From Pseudomonas cerasi (GTDB taxonomy: Bacteria > Pseudomonadota > Gammaproteobacteria > Pseudomonadales > Pseudomonadaceae): DNA of 64,000 nt. The position numbers were made by a program, and so were the translations under genes. The number at the start of each line of letters is the position of its first letter. Positions within the stretch are counted from its first letter, which is position 1. The notes beneath the pieces are model-generated. The model did not search any database and had not been told where the DNA came from. It worked only from the letters and a program-made list of their open reading frames with translations. The stretch covers positions 1,485,001 to 1,549,000 of the forward strand of contig NZ_LT222319.1 of NCBI RefSeq assembly GCF_900074915.1, in the 5' to 3' direction. Shown here piece by piece: positions 47,203 to 55,987 of the stretch.

Positions 47203-49539
47203 ATGAATCCAGCTCAGATCACCCACTTCTCTCATTCATTTCCGCCGAGTTCTTCTGGTACTTCCTCTTCAGCCGAAAACAGTCATGCGCAATCGCCGCA
47301 GCATGTTCTTACTCGTGCGTTCGTCGCATCTGGTGAGCTGAATGCGGCGTTCGGACGGACCTCCACTGCCTCTGAGGAGGACTTCACAAGCCTCCTGGGT
47401 ACCCTTCAGCGTGAGTTGGAGAGAAAGACCACGTCTTTTCCGGATATCGCCGAACTAGCTAATCAGCTTGCCGAGGCTGCGAAGGGCGATCAGGGCGGGC
47501 ATTGGCTGGGCCGTGACGAACAGCAGACACTCAAAGGTGTGATTGACCGATGCAAAAGCCAACTGGCACACACACCTGCATCTGATGCTTCTTATGATCC
47601 GCTGGCTCAGGTTTGTGAAAATCTGAAAACGGCGCGGCTGCATCAATCAATAAGCCAGATGACCGGTGAGGCGCACGCGAAGGTGCGGGGCGTTCCGGAT
47701 CTTTTGGCGCTGATCCAGCTTGACCCCGATGTTCTAGCCGAAAAGCCAGTCGGCATGACTTCCTACGTGAATTTTGGAAGCTTCATTTGCATAGCAAAGG
47801 CCCGCACTGCGGAGCTGAGTGAAGATCTCCGTAGTGATCCCTACGAAGTTGCTCTTTTGCTCCATCCCCACGCCGATACGATTTTAGAACTTGAGAGGTT
47901 GCCGGATGCTTTGGCGGCATTGACGGAAAATTGTCCAGATATGCCTACTCGGGATGATCTCCGCTCTCTGGCGAAAGAGGCCGGAGAGCTACTGCAGCAG
48001 TTGAGGGCCAACGATCTCTTGCCGCGATCGGAGGAGGTATCGAGCTACCAGGGCGAAACGTCTGTGCGCAGCCGTGAAGTCGTCGAGCCGAAGTTGACGC
48101 TTTGCCAAGCGGGCGGTAATGGGCAGGGGCAACTCGAAGCCTCGAGTGCCCGTCCCGAAAGTTTGCGCTACGCTCCTACACGTACCGCTTCCAGCGGCTC
48201 TGAAGCTCGCGTGCCCGGGCACGCGGTGGGCGGTAAAATCGCCGACGATGCGCAAAAAGTAGCTGGTCTTTATGCAGAGAAAAAGAGGACAAATTGGACA
48301 CAGGCAAACGGAGTTGCCGGGAAAATCAGCCACAAGATTCAATCCCTGCTGGGGATGCGAGATGCCGAGTCTCGTGTCCAGGCGTTCGTCGCATTCATGG
48401 CCGATGGAAAGGGGAGGCCAGACGCAACGATACTCGATCTAGGCGATGGGTGGATGAGGGCAACGCGTGTTATCAAAGGGGAGGCGGCCTTGATCGATTT
48501 CCAGTGCGACAGCGATGGTAAGGTCGTAGACGCACGACATCCCGGTAGATTTCCTGTGCTACCTCAAGGAAATGAGCGGGAAGCCTTTAAAACTGTACTT
48601 CAAGAACTGAAGTTCAGGGGCGCTGAAACGTTGTCTAAGGTTCCTGTGTATTACGTTAACAGGAATACGCGGGGTTACGTCATTCCTACGCATGGCTATG
48701 TAGTCGCTGGTCATCCCAGCCGGGGGCGAAAAAGTGGCGCAGTTTTGTATGGGGTAGGAGGTGATCCGAAACGTGGCCCTGTGGCCTTGGATGAGAAGCT
48801 TCTCGGTTATCTTGTAGGCAGGTCCGATTCGAAAACTTCTAGCAAGTTAGCGGCGCCTGTCCGGGCTGCGATTTCAGCGCTTGCTGGAGCGTCATTTGCT
48901 ACTCGCGAAGACTTTTATGACGCCTATTGTGCGGTCAGGGGTGATGCTGTTGATCCATTGGAGCTGCACAACGAGATTTCTTCTATCTATCGCCTTTTGC
49001 CTTTGTCCTCAATGGAAATGTGGCCAAAAAAGGCAGATGATTACAGGGTCGCAAGGCCGGCAGCGCCGGAGCGGGATCTTCGCGCATTTGAAAATCTACC
49101 AAAAGACATCGGGCGAAAGGCTCAGCTGAAGAAAGTATCTAACGTGGACAGCATCGACCTGCTGGAAGCTAAGAGACAGTTTACCCTTCATCAGCTTTAT
49201 CAGGACGAGATGTTGGGCCGCGACGGAACAGGAGTTCGATCTGCAGGCTTCAAGCCGAAAGTAGATGCTCAACGCCGTGACCAGTTGGTGGCTTCCACCC
49301 CCAAATTTCAAAGATTGCCGCCGCACAAAACTGACAAGGTGGGGAATTGTAACACCGGTGCATCATCCCTCCTTCAGCGAGCAGTGGACACCTATACAGA
49401 GAAGAATAACTTGCCCCCCGAGAAGGTCACTGCAGCTAGTATTTTTGGCATTGGGTCGAGTCATCGACTGGCCATCTGGGACCCATTGGACGGTTCCTCA
49501 TCAAAAAAAGTCCTCCGAGGACCTTTGAAGGGTGCCTAG
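47203..49539 (+). CDS. Type III secreted effector, probable HopW/HopAE family
   Basis: 778-aa protein with a type III export-type N-terminus: MNPAQITHFSHSF, rich in Ser/Pro and without acidic residues in the first 12. Residues about 30-290 (TRAFVASGELNAAFGRTS, then LLGTLQRELERK) resemble, from memory, the N-terminal domain of HopAE1/HopW1. The C-terminal half (about 350-778) is not assigned to a known fold. GGAAGG lies upstream of the ATG at 47203; the frame extends to 47098 but the hrp box lies inside that extension. Sits between ICE relaxase and DUF3742-like genes, so it looks like ICE cargo. Confidence 0.75.
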   Translation: MNPAQITHFSHSFPPSSSGTSSSAENSHAQSPQHVLTRAFVASGELNAAFGRTSTASEEDFTSLLGTLQRELERKTTSFPDIAELANQLAEAAKGDQGGHWLGRDEQQTLKGVIDRCKSQLAHTPASDASYDPLAQVCENLKTARLHQSISQMTGEAHAKVRGVPDLLALIQLDPDVLAEKPVGMTSYVNFGSFICIAKARTAELSEDLRSDPYEVALLLHPHADTILELERLPDALAALTENCPDMPTRDDLRSLAKEAGELLQQLRANDLLPRSEEVSSYQGETSVRSREVVEPKLTLCQAGGNGQGQLEASSARPESLRYAPTRTASSGSEARVPGHAVGGKIADDAQKVAGLYAEKKRTNWTQANGVAGKISHKIQSLLGMRDAESRVQAFVAFMADGKGRPDATILDLGDGWMRATRVIKGEAALIDFQCDSDGKVVDARHPGRFPVLPQGNEREAFKTVLQELKFRGAETLSKVPVYYVNRNTRGYVIPTHGYVVAGHPSRGRKSGAVLYGVGGDPKRGPVALDEKLLGYLVGRSDSKTSSKLAAPVRAAISALAGASFATREDFYDAYCAVRGDAVDPLELHNEISSIYRLLPLSSMEMWPKKADDYRVARPAAPERDLRAFENLPKDIGRKAQLKKVSNVDSIDLLEAKRQFTLHQLYQDEMLGRDGTGVRSAGFKPKVDAQRRDQLVASTPKFQRLPPHKTDKVGNCNTGASSLLQRAVDTYTEKNNLPPEKVTAASIFGIGSSHRLAIWDPLDGSSSKKVLRGPLKGA

Positions 49540-49730
49540 TATAGCGTTTCAGAGACCACTGAAAATCTGGCCTAGTTTTTGTATAACCGGACGGCAAAGC
49601 AGTCTGTAGCAGTTGTCCACCTGTTCGTCGGGAGCTTGATTTCATGTGCAGTTGAGTTGAATATACCAATCAATAGTGCTATAGATTGATATCAATACGA
49701 TATGCTTCAACCGACCAGACGAGGTGGCAC

Positions 49731-50150
49731 ATGAGTACAGATGCCAACATAGATTTACGCGGAGCAGCGCGTTTTGGTCACGTGCTGGGTCTTGGTCTGC
49801 GTCGAATACTCAATGTTGAGCGCGCGCTCTGGTCGCTTTTCGACCGCACAGGTGTGCCCAGAGTAATCGTCACTCCAGTCAAGTGGGGGGGGCGTGCGGC
49901 GGTGATCGGCACTGGCGCGTTCTTCGTGGCTTGGGGATTGCTGTATGTTTTGGGAGTCGTCGCCATCGCTATGGTCGTAGTTGGTCTTATAAATAGCGAA
50001 AGCTCGTCGGCAGTCTCAAGTTTGTCGAATTTCGAATATGAAGACGATGAGCATGCTGCGAGGTTGCAGGCATCGGTCTTTGAGGAAAACGATGACCATA
50101 ACTGGGATTTTGTTCTTGGGCGTGGCGTATATCCTTCTCAGAACGAATAG
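49731..50150 (+). CDS. DUF3742-like ICE protein
   Basis: 139-aa protein with the start RFGHVLGLGLRRILNVER, one hydrophobic segment (about residues 62-85) and an acidic C-terminus ending in NWDFVLGRGVYPSQNE. This layout matches DUF3742 proteins found in conjugation modules of PFGI-1/PAPI-1-like ICEs. GAGG is seven bases before the ATG. It points toward the broken minus-strand gene and IS21 element. The 190 bp after the effector are empty. Confidence 0.55.
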   Translation: MSTDANIDLRGAARFGHVLGLGLRRILNVERALWSLFDRTGVPRVIVTPVKWGGRAAVIGTGAFFVAWGLLYVLGVVAIAMVVVGLINSESSSAVSSLSNFEYEDDEHAARLQASVFEENDDHNWDFVLGRGVYPSQNE

Positions 50151-50212
50151 CTATTTCTATTTATTTTTAACTTCCTGTGACAGTTGGTCAGCAGGAAGTT
50201 AAACTTATAGTT

Positions 50213-50319
50213 CTAACCTTTCGCTTTCAGCCTCTTCTCGACTTCGGCCCCGCCTCGTGCGCCTGCTTTCTTCGCCTCTGCGGTTCCATCAGCCAGCCCT
50301 TGCATGATGTTGCCTAACC
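50213..50319 (-). pseudogene. 3' end of an ORF cut by the IS21-family element
   Basis: Minus-strand frame ending ADGTAEAKKAGARGGAEVEK then RLKAKG and a TAG stop at 50215-50213. Removing the IS and one target copy joins it in frame with the 52892-53113 frame (…ALNSKM|RLGNIMQGLADG…). A C-terminal part of a TraG-type ICE protein is a guess from the DUF3742 neighbour. The identity of the gene is not known. Confidence 0.5.
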
Positions 50320-50480
50320 TGTTGGCGCTGATTGAAAACTGACCCACCCTGCCGATTGAAAATTGACCCAGGACGGATTGCTGATTTTTGCCCCAGCAAT
50401 TGTGGATAAGCTTAGCAGCAGTGTTCCGATTGAAGACGCATCAAGCCCCACCGCATGCAGCAGGGCATTTATGGTGCGGA

Positions 50481-51284
50481 TCAAAATGGCTCATCGTCCT
50501 CGATATCATTTCCGTCCTTTCGCTTTCGTTCGCGTGTTTTGATCTTTGTCTGGGCAGCCAATGTGCTGTGTTGTAGGCGGTAGGACTCGTTGCCCGTTTC
50601 GACGATGTGGCAGTGGTGTGTCAGCCGATCCAGCAACGCGGTGGTCATCTTGGCGTCGCCAAACACACTCGACCATTCCGAGAAGCTCAGGTTGGTGGTG
50701 ATGACCACGCTGGTGTGTTCGTACAGTTTGGACAGCAGGTGAAATAACAGGGCGCCACCGCTTTGGCTGAAGGGCAAATATCCGAGTTCATCCAGTATCA
50801 CCAGGTCTGTGCGCAGCAGTGCCTGGGCGATTCGCCCTGCCTTGCCATCGTACTTCTCACGCTCCAGCAGATTCACCAGATCCACCGTGGAAAAGAAGCG
50901 CACGCGTTTGTTGTAGGCCGTGATTCCGGATACAGCCAAGGCACTGGCCAGGTGTGTTTTCCCGGTGCCAGGGCCGCCGATGAACACGACATTCTGCGCG
51001 GTTTCAGTGAACGCCAAGCTGGATAGATCGCTGACCAGCCGGGCATCAGCGCTGGAAGCGCTGAAGTCAAAGCCAGCTAAGTCACGGTGCATGGGGAGTT
51101 TTGCCATGTTCATCTGATGATTCACCGAGCGCACCGCGCGATCCGCATGTTCCTGCTGAAGCAGATGTTCCAGCAGCCATTTCGATGAAGCCGTCGACGC
51201 TGTTCCTTGAGAGACCAGTTCTTCCCAAGCACTGGCCATGCCGTGCAGGCGCAGTTCTTTGAGTTCAGTCATTAGGTCACGCAT
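50481..51284 (-). CDS. istB: IS21 helper ATPase IstB
   Basis: 267-aa AAA+ transposition helper with Walker [12 protein letters not shown] and Walker [13 protein letters not shown]. The ATG at 51284 has GAGGAG seven bases upstream and overlaps the istA stop, the usual coupled istA-istB layout. Confidence 0.92.
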   Translation of the reverse strand: MRDLMTELKELRLHGMASAWEELVSQGTASTASSKWLLEHLLQQEHADRAVRSVNHQMNMAKLPMHRDLAGFDFSASSADARLVSDLSSLAFTETAQNVVFIGGPGTGKTHLASALAVSGITAYNKRVRFFSTVDLVNLLEREKYDGKAGRIAQALLRTDLVILDELGYLPFSQSGGALLFHLLSKLYEHTSVVITTNLSFSEWSSVFGDAKMTTALLDRLTHHCHIVETGNESYRLQHSTLAAQTKIKTRERKRKDGNDIEDDEPF

Positions 51285-52785
51285 TGCGATTCTCCTCATC
51301 GGTCGTACGGAGCCGGTCGTAGCGTGCTGTATTGGCAACCGGCGCCACTTTGAGTTGCAGGCTGGTTTCTACACAGGGAGGTGGTGCGGTGGAGGTCAGG
51401 CGGGCAACGACATTGAGGATGTGATCGGCGCTCAGACTTCCCGATTCAAGTACCAGCTCCACCGCCACCAGCACTGGTTCGAGACCGGCGATGGGCACAG
51501 CAGCCAGTACCTGCATCATGATTCGATCACCGTTGGTGTGACGCCTCAGTCCGCGTTTAAGAAGCTGTAACGGTTTTGGCAGATCAGCAAATGGAGCGCC
51601 ATTGCGCAGTGCACCAGGCTTGCGTTCGATGAGTGGGATGTAGTGCTGCCAGTCAAAACCGATCTGATCTCGATCAAAGAGGCGCTCGTGACTGGCGATC
51701 ACCGTTTCGTCGGCAATGACCACGATTCGCGAAGGGTACAAACGGCTGCTGACCCATTGATCCACACGCTCGCAAGGCACCGAATAACGATTGCGCGCCA
51801 CGCTGATCAGGCAGGTGCTAGAGACACGGACGGTGCGTTCCACGTAGCCATCAAAGGCCGTCGGCATCGGCATCATTTCAGCCTGCTCCAGCTCCAGGGC
51901 TTCTGCCACCGTCAAACCGTTGTACTGCGGATGTACAAGTTCAGCCCAGAGCGTACGACAGCGTTGGCCGAGCCAGACGTTCAGCTCCTCGAAGGTATGG
52001 AACATGCAATTTTGAGCATCGAGCCAGATTCGCCTCCGGCTGTCTTGCACGTTCTTTTCGACGATGCCTTTCTCCCAGCCAGAGGCCACGTTGCAGAAGT
52101 CCGGATCGAACAGATAGTGCGCGCACATCACGGAAAACCGGGCATTGACCGTGCGGCCTTTGCCTTTGTTAACCTTGTCGACAGCCGTTTTCATGTTGTC
52201 GTAGATGCCGCGACGTGGCACGCCACCCAACGCTCCAAACGAACGTGTATGGGCATCAAACAGCATCTCGTGGCCTTGACTGGGGTACGCAACCAACCAG
52301 AACGCGCGACTTGCGCACAGCTTCATATGGGAGACCTGGATACGTCGAAACAGGCCACCGATCAGCAGGCCTTCTTCGCTCCAGTCAAACTGAAAGGCCT
52401 CACCGAGGGCAAAAGTCAGCGGTACAAAAGCGCGTACAGACTTGCCTTGCTCGCACCGCCAAGAGCGGACAAACGCCGTGAGCTGGCTGTAACCGCCGTC
52501 ATAACCCTCGGCCTTGATCTGCTCAAAAAGTGCCTTGGCGCTCCTACGGTTGTGTTTTGGCCGGAACGAATCAGCCTTGAGCGCCTGCTCTAAGGTCTCG
52601 TGAAAAGGGTTGAGCTTATTGAAGGATGCGCACCGTTGGTACGCTGGTTGATTGGCTTCGGGCGCTCTGACCCATTTTCGGATGGTGTTTCTCGACAGCC
52701 CGGTACGCTTGGCTATCTGATGCAGCGAGAGCTTGTCGCGGAAGTACATCCGCCGGATTTTTCCCAACATTTCCATGCTGATCAC
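51277..52785 (-). CDS. istA: IS21 transposase IstA
   Basis: 502-aa DDE transposase. N-terminal helix-turn-helix [19 protein letters not shown]; integrase core with FQFDWSEEG (first Asp), [11 protein letters not shown] (second Asp), and the Glu near [14 protein letters not shown]-terminal beta-barrel Mu-type domain. Apparently intact, so the element may still move. Confidence 0.92.
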   Translation of the reverse strand: MISMEMLGKIRRMYFRDKLSLHQIAKRTGLSRNTIRKWVRAPEANQPAYQRCASFNKLNPFHETLEQALKADSFRPKHNRRSAKALFEQIKAEGYDGGYSQLTAFVRSWRCEQGKSVRAFVPLTFALGEAFQFDWSEEGLLIGGLFRRIQVSHMKLCASRAFWLVAYPSQGHEMLFDAHTRSFGALGGVPRRGIYDNMKTAVDKVNKGKGRTVNARFSVMCAHYLFDPDFCNVASGWEKGIVEKNVQDSRRRIWLDAQNCMFHTFEELNVWLGQRCRTLWAELVHPQYNGLTVAEALELEQAEMMPMPTAFDGYVERTVRVSSTCLISVARNRYSVPCERVDQWVSSRLYPSRIVVIADETVIASHERLFDRDQIGFDWQHYIPLIERKPGALRNGAPFADLPKPLQLLKRGLRRHTNGDRIMMQVLAAVPIAGLEPVLVAVELVLESGSLSADHILNVVARLTSTAPPPCVETSLQLKVAPVANTARYDRLRTTDEENRNA

Positions 52786-52891
52786 CCTGTGTTCTCCTGC
52801 TCAAAAAGTGAGCAGAAGCAGTTGAACACCTGGGTCAGTTTTCAGTCGGCAGAACAGCCTCTACTGGGTCAGTTTTCGGTCAGCGGCAACA

Positions 52892-53113
52892 GCCAAACCT
52901 CATCTTTGAATTTAGCGCTGTGTCGGTAGCCTGGTGCAGACTCATCCTCCAGCGGATCATAGTCACCTTTCCATCGAAAGTGCACCGCTGGGTCTCCAGT
53001 TCGCCAGCAGCGTGCACGGTTCTTGGTACTTTTCCATCGACAGGTAAGCCACCCTTTAGCCAAAACGGTGATGGTTGAATGAATCTAGAGTTATCAGCGT
53101 AACCGGGCGACAT
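52892..53113 (-). pseudogene. 5' part of the ORF cut by the IS21-family element
   Basis: Minus-strand frame beginning MSPGYADNSRFIQPSPFW, 8 bp after the stop of the candidate immunity gene, and running to the IS edge as TALNSKM. A second overlapping frame is also open and reads DYDPLEDESAPGYRHSAKF, so the true frame (or an old frameshift) is unclear. Family not recognised. It may be the next gene of the RHS operon or an orphan tip. Confidence 0.4.
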
Positions 53114-53120
53114 TAAAATC

Positions 53121-53498
53121 CTAAAACTTATGACTTTTTCCTGAGAATTTTAATGAGTATATCAGTAGCGCAGTAGACAGAGATTCAGCTACCTGCAGCA
53201 CTATGTATACACTTCTGTAAGAGTGCGTTAAAAATGCGAATAGTGCATAATGTATTAATAGTATCAAAACTCCCGCAGCAAGCGGTGTAGTAAGATTTCC
53301 TTTTCGCGCGTAGCAGGCAATAAACACCCACGTTAACCAAGGAAGAAAACCAGCACCGAGTACTGAGAACTCAAAAAATTCCCACACCGTTCCATCTACC
53401 TCACGCCATCCAATATAGCCAGAAAACGATAGAGTTAGAAACACTGAAGTCGCTAGTGCTATGCAAATCACGCGTAGAAAAATAGTTATCTCCGCCAT
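53121..53498 (-). CDS. Candidate 4-TM immunity protein
   Basis: 125-aa protein with four hydrophobic helices (about 6-28, 40-63, 72-93 and 97-117) and a basic tail. Its ATG overlaps the stop of the RHS toxin tip (TGATG). A small gene coupled to the end of an RHS gene is nearly always its immunity gene. A membrane immunity protein suggests the toxin acts at or in the inner membrane, as with pore-formers. No family is recognised; role is inferred from position. Confidence 0.6.
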   Translation of the reverse strand: MAEITIFLRVICIALATSVFLTLSFSGYIGWREVDGTVWEFFEFSVLGAGFLPWLTWVFIACYARKGNLTTPLAAGVLILLIHYALFAFLTHSYRSVYIVLQVAESLSTALLIYSLKFSGKSHKF

Positions 53499-53830
53499 CA
53501 ATTATGTCCACTACGTGGTACTGGGTTTGGCGGAATACCTTGTGGCCATAAGTTACCACCGTAAAATAATGGGCCAATACCCACATCACGAAAAACATCG
53601 TTATGGTATGCATCGATCATATCACCGGTGACGCCGTTTGGCCCGCTATTAGAGGAAAAGTTTTTATCGTTAGATATTAGCTCGGCGCGAATTTTATTGT
53701 AGATATCGGATTCAGATAAATTCGTCGTTCCGCGTATCCAGGCGCTGGCTATGCCGACCGTAAGGAGACTGTTCACTGCACGATCTTCACCCTTACAGAT
53801 ATCTTCTGCTCGCTTATAATAGTCACTTAG
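53498..53830 (-). pseudogene. RHS toxin tip, severed C-terminal segment
   Basis: Last 109 residues of the B-type RHS gene, starting SDYYKRAEDICKGED and ending PNPVPRSGHN. It is cut from its RHS core by the IS5-family element; removal of the IS and one TTAG copy restores an in-frame join at …TTGDL|SDYY. Following DPRGLAPW in the core, the full variable tip would be about 140 residues with Cys residues in the first part. No known toxin fold is recognised. The frame extends into the IS, where it is not meaningful. Confidence 0.65.
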
Positions 53831-55023
53831 GGAAACTCTGAAAAAGACTTCCAAATCTGGTGAAATACGCCAGTCCCAAGCACTGAACGGTTGAGTCCCG
53901 ATGAAGCAGATGTCCTTCGCTGACGCCGAATACGCTGGCAAACGCAAACAAACCCGCCGTGAACGCTTCCTGATCGAGATGGATCAGGTCGTGCCCTGGA
54001 ATGGCTTGGTCAAACTGATCGAGCCACACTATCCAAAGGGCGAAGGTGGTCGCCCTGCCTATCCGTTGATGGCGATGTTGCGGGTTCATCTGATGCAAAA
54101 CTGGTTCGGCTACAGCGATCCGGCCATGGAAGAATCGCTCTACGAAACCACAATTCTGCGACAGTTTGCAGGACTGCACCTGGATCGGATTCCGGACGAA
54201 ACCACGATCCTCAATTTCCGCCGACTGCTGGAGAAACATGAGCTGGCCGGTGGGATTTTGCAGGTCATCAATGGCTATTTGGGCGACCGTGGTTTGTTGC
54301 TGCGCCAGGGCACCGTGGTCGATGCAACGATCATCCATGCGGCGAGTTCGACCAAGAACGAGGACGGAAAACGTGACCCTGAAATGCACCAGACGAAGAA
54401 AGGAAATCAATATTTCTTCGGGATGAAAGCGCACATCGGTGTCGATGCCGAATCCGGTTTGGTGCATAGCGTGGTGGGCACGGCGGCGAATGTAGCTGAC
54501 GTAACTCAGGTCGACCAGTTACTGCACGGAGAAGAAACTTACGTCTCTGGCGACGCGGGCTACACCGGTGTCGAAAAGCGTCCCGAGCATCAAAATCGCC
54601 AAATGATATGGTCGATTGCAGCGCGGCCCAGCAGTTATAAAAAGCATGCAAAGGAAAGTCTGATCGGGCGCATGCGTCGCAAAATCGAATACGCGAAAGC
54701 TCAACTGCGCGCCAAGGTTGAGCATCCGTTTCGAGTGATCAAACGCCAGTTTGGTTATACGAAAGTACGCTTCCGAGGCCTGCTGAAAAACACTGCGCAG
54801 CAGACCACGCTATTTGCTCTGTCCAATCTGTGGATGATGCGAAAACGACTGCTGAATACAGGAGAGGTGCGCCTGTAATGTGGACAATTGACGCTAAAAA
54901 GCGCTTGTCCGAAGAAAAAAGAGGAGTTGGGCGAGGCAAAGGTCTGATTTTCGATTGAAACGACGTTTTTTGAAACTTTGAAGCAACGGGAGGGTTAAAA
55001 AGTCTGCCTACTTCAGACCTTCC
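53831..55023 (+). mobile_element. IS5-family insertion sequence, 1193 bp
   Basis: Ends GGAAACTCTGAAAAAGACTT (left) and, reversed, GGAAGGTCTGAAGTAGG (right) are imperfect inverted repeats. It is flanked by TTAG at 53827-53830 and 55024-55027, the YTAR-type 4-bp target duplication usual for IS5. It encodes one transposase. Target is the minus-strand RHS gene, which it splits between core and toxin tip. Confidence 0.88.
53901..54878 (+). CDS. IS5-family transposase
   Basis: 325-aa DDE transposase: N-terminal DUF772-type domain (GGRPAYPLMAMLRVHLMQNW), first Asp in GTVVDATIIHA, second in YVSGDAGYTG, and the Glu region in RAKVEHPFRVIKRQFGY (Y-2-R-3-E-like). The frame appears intact. An internal ATG at 53910 is an alternative start. 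Confidence 0.92.
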   Translation: MKQMSFADAEYAGKRKQTRRERFLIEMDQVVPWNGLVKLIEPHYPKGEGGRPAYPLMAMLRVHLMQNWFGYSDPAMEESLYETTILRQFAGLHLDRIPDETTILNFRRLLEKHELAGGILQVINGYLGDRGLLLRQGTVVDATIIHAASSTKNEDGKRDPEMHQTKKGNQYFFGMKAHIGVDAESGLVHSVVGTAANVADVTQVDQLLHGEETYVSGDAGYTGVEKRPEHQNRQMIWSIAARPSSYKKHAKESLIGRMRRKIEYAKAQLRAKVEHPFRVIKRQFGYTKVRFRGLLKNTAQQTTLFALSNLWMMRKRLLNTGEVRL

Positions 55024-55987
55024 TTAGGTCGCCGGTGGTTTCGCACACTCGCTGCTCATAATAGCTGCAGACTCCCGTGTTTCCTCTACCATTCCAATCC
55101 CAAGGAGCTAGCCCTCGAGGATCACTCCAACGCAGGGGGTTCGCACTAACATATCCGAATGTGTTGAGCCCACCACCCAACCCAATCGGATCACTCTGCA
55201 CATACCGCCCGGTGTCCGGGTTGTAATCCCGGTGATAGTTATAGCTCAGCTGCGTTTGCGCATCGTAGATCTGTCCTGGAAACCTCAGTGCGATGGCCGT
55301 GGCTTTGCCGTCGCCATCCACATCCTCCTCAGGAGTTCCCACACCATACGCATCGCTGTTCCAACGCCACAGCAGGGCCTGGGAACTGTCTGTCGCCAGT
55401 CTCGGTGTGTTCAGGTGATCGACATGAAGGTAAATCAGTTTGCTGCTGCTCACTTCACCCAGCGCAGAGAAGTTCGCCGTCAGCTGTGCCAGCGGCATGT
55501 TGTCCAGCCAGAACCAGTATTGGCCACTGGTTTTCTGGCCATTTCCGTCATAGAACGTTTGGCCGATCAGCTTGCCGCTTGGGTCATACAGGTAGGTGGT
55601 TGTGCCCGCCAACGCCTGACTACCCATGACGTAAGAGCGTTTGATGATTCGCTGGCCTAGTGCGTTGTATTTGTAGTCGGCAATTTTGTAGATGTTTGCC
55701 TGATAAACCTCGCTCAGACGGCCTTGGCTGTCGTAGGTGAATCGGCGGCCATTGATCTGCGTGTGGTTACCCGCAGCGTCCACAGGCAGTGTGGAGCCAT
55801 TGACGCTGGTTAGCCGGTTGCTGTCGCTGGCATAGGTTAAAGACTGAGTCTGCGTGGCATCACTTGTGGTCAGGCTGGTAGTGGTACGCTGAGTTCTGTT
55901 GCCAGTGGCGTCGAAGCTGTAAGCCTTCTTGATGCTGTTGGTTTGCTCCTGAGTCAAACGGCCCAGTGCATCATATTCATACTGCAC
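55013..55987 (-). pseudogene. RHS B2 gene, second half of core (frameshifted)
   Basis: Continuation of the B2 RHS protein after a one-base shift: YD-repeats (QYEYDALGRLTQE, RFTYDSQGRLSEV), then the RHS core end YHRDYNPDTGRYVQSDPIGL and NTFGYVSANPLRWSDPRGL, which normally marks the junction between the conserved shell and variable toxin. The last four residues before the stop come from IS DNA. Together with 55977-57470 and 53498-53830 it makes a single exported RHS toxin. Confidence 0.8.

Larger units (their letters stand above)
50320..52891 (-). mobile_element. IS21-family insertion sequence (ISPsy4-like), 2572 bp
   Basis: Terminal repeats start TGTTGGCGCTGATTGAAAAC on the left and, reversed, TGTTGCCGCTGACCGAAAAC on the right, with further internal copies of the CTGACCCA-type end sequence at both sides. 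It encodes istA and istB on the minus strand. Flanks GCCTAACC (50312-50319) and GCCAAACC (52892-52899) are an 8-bp target duplication with one mismatch. ISPsy4 is the IS21-type element I recall from P. syringae; the name is tentative. Confidence 0.88.
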
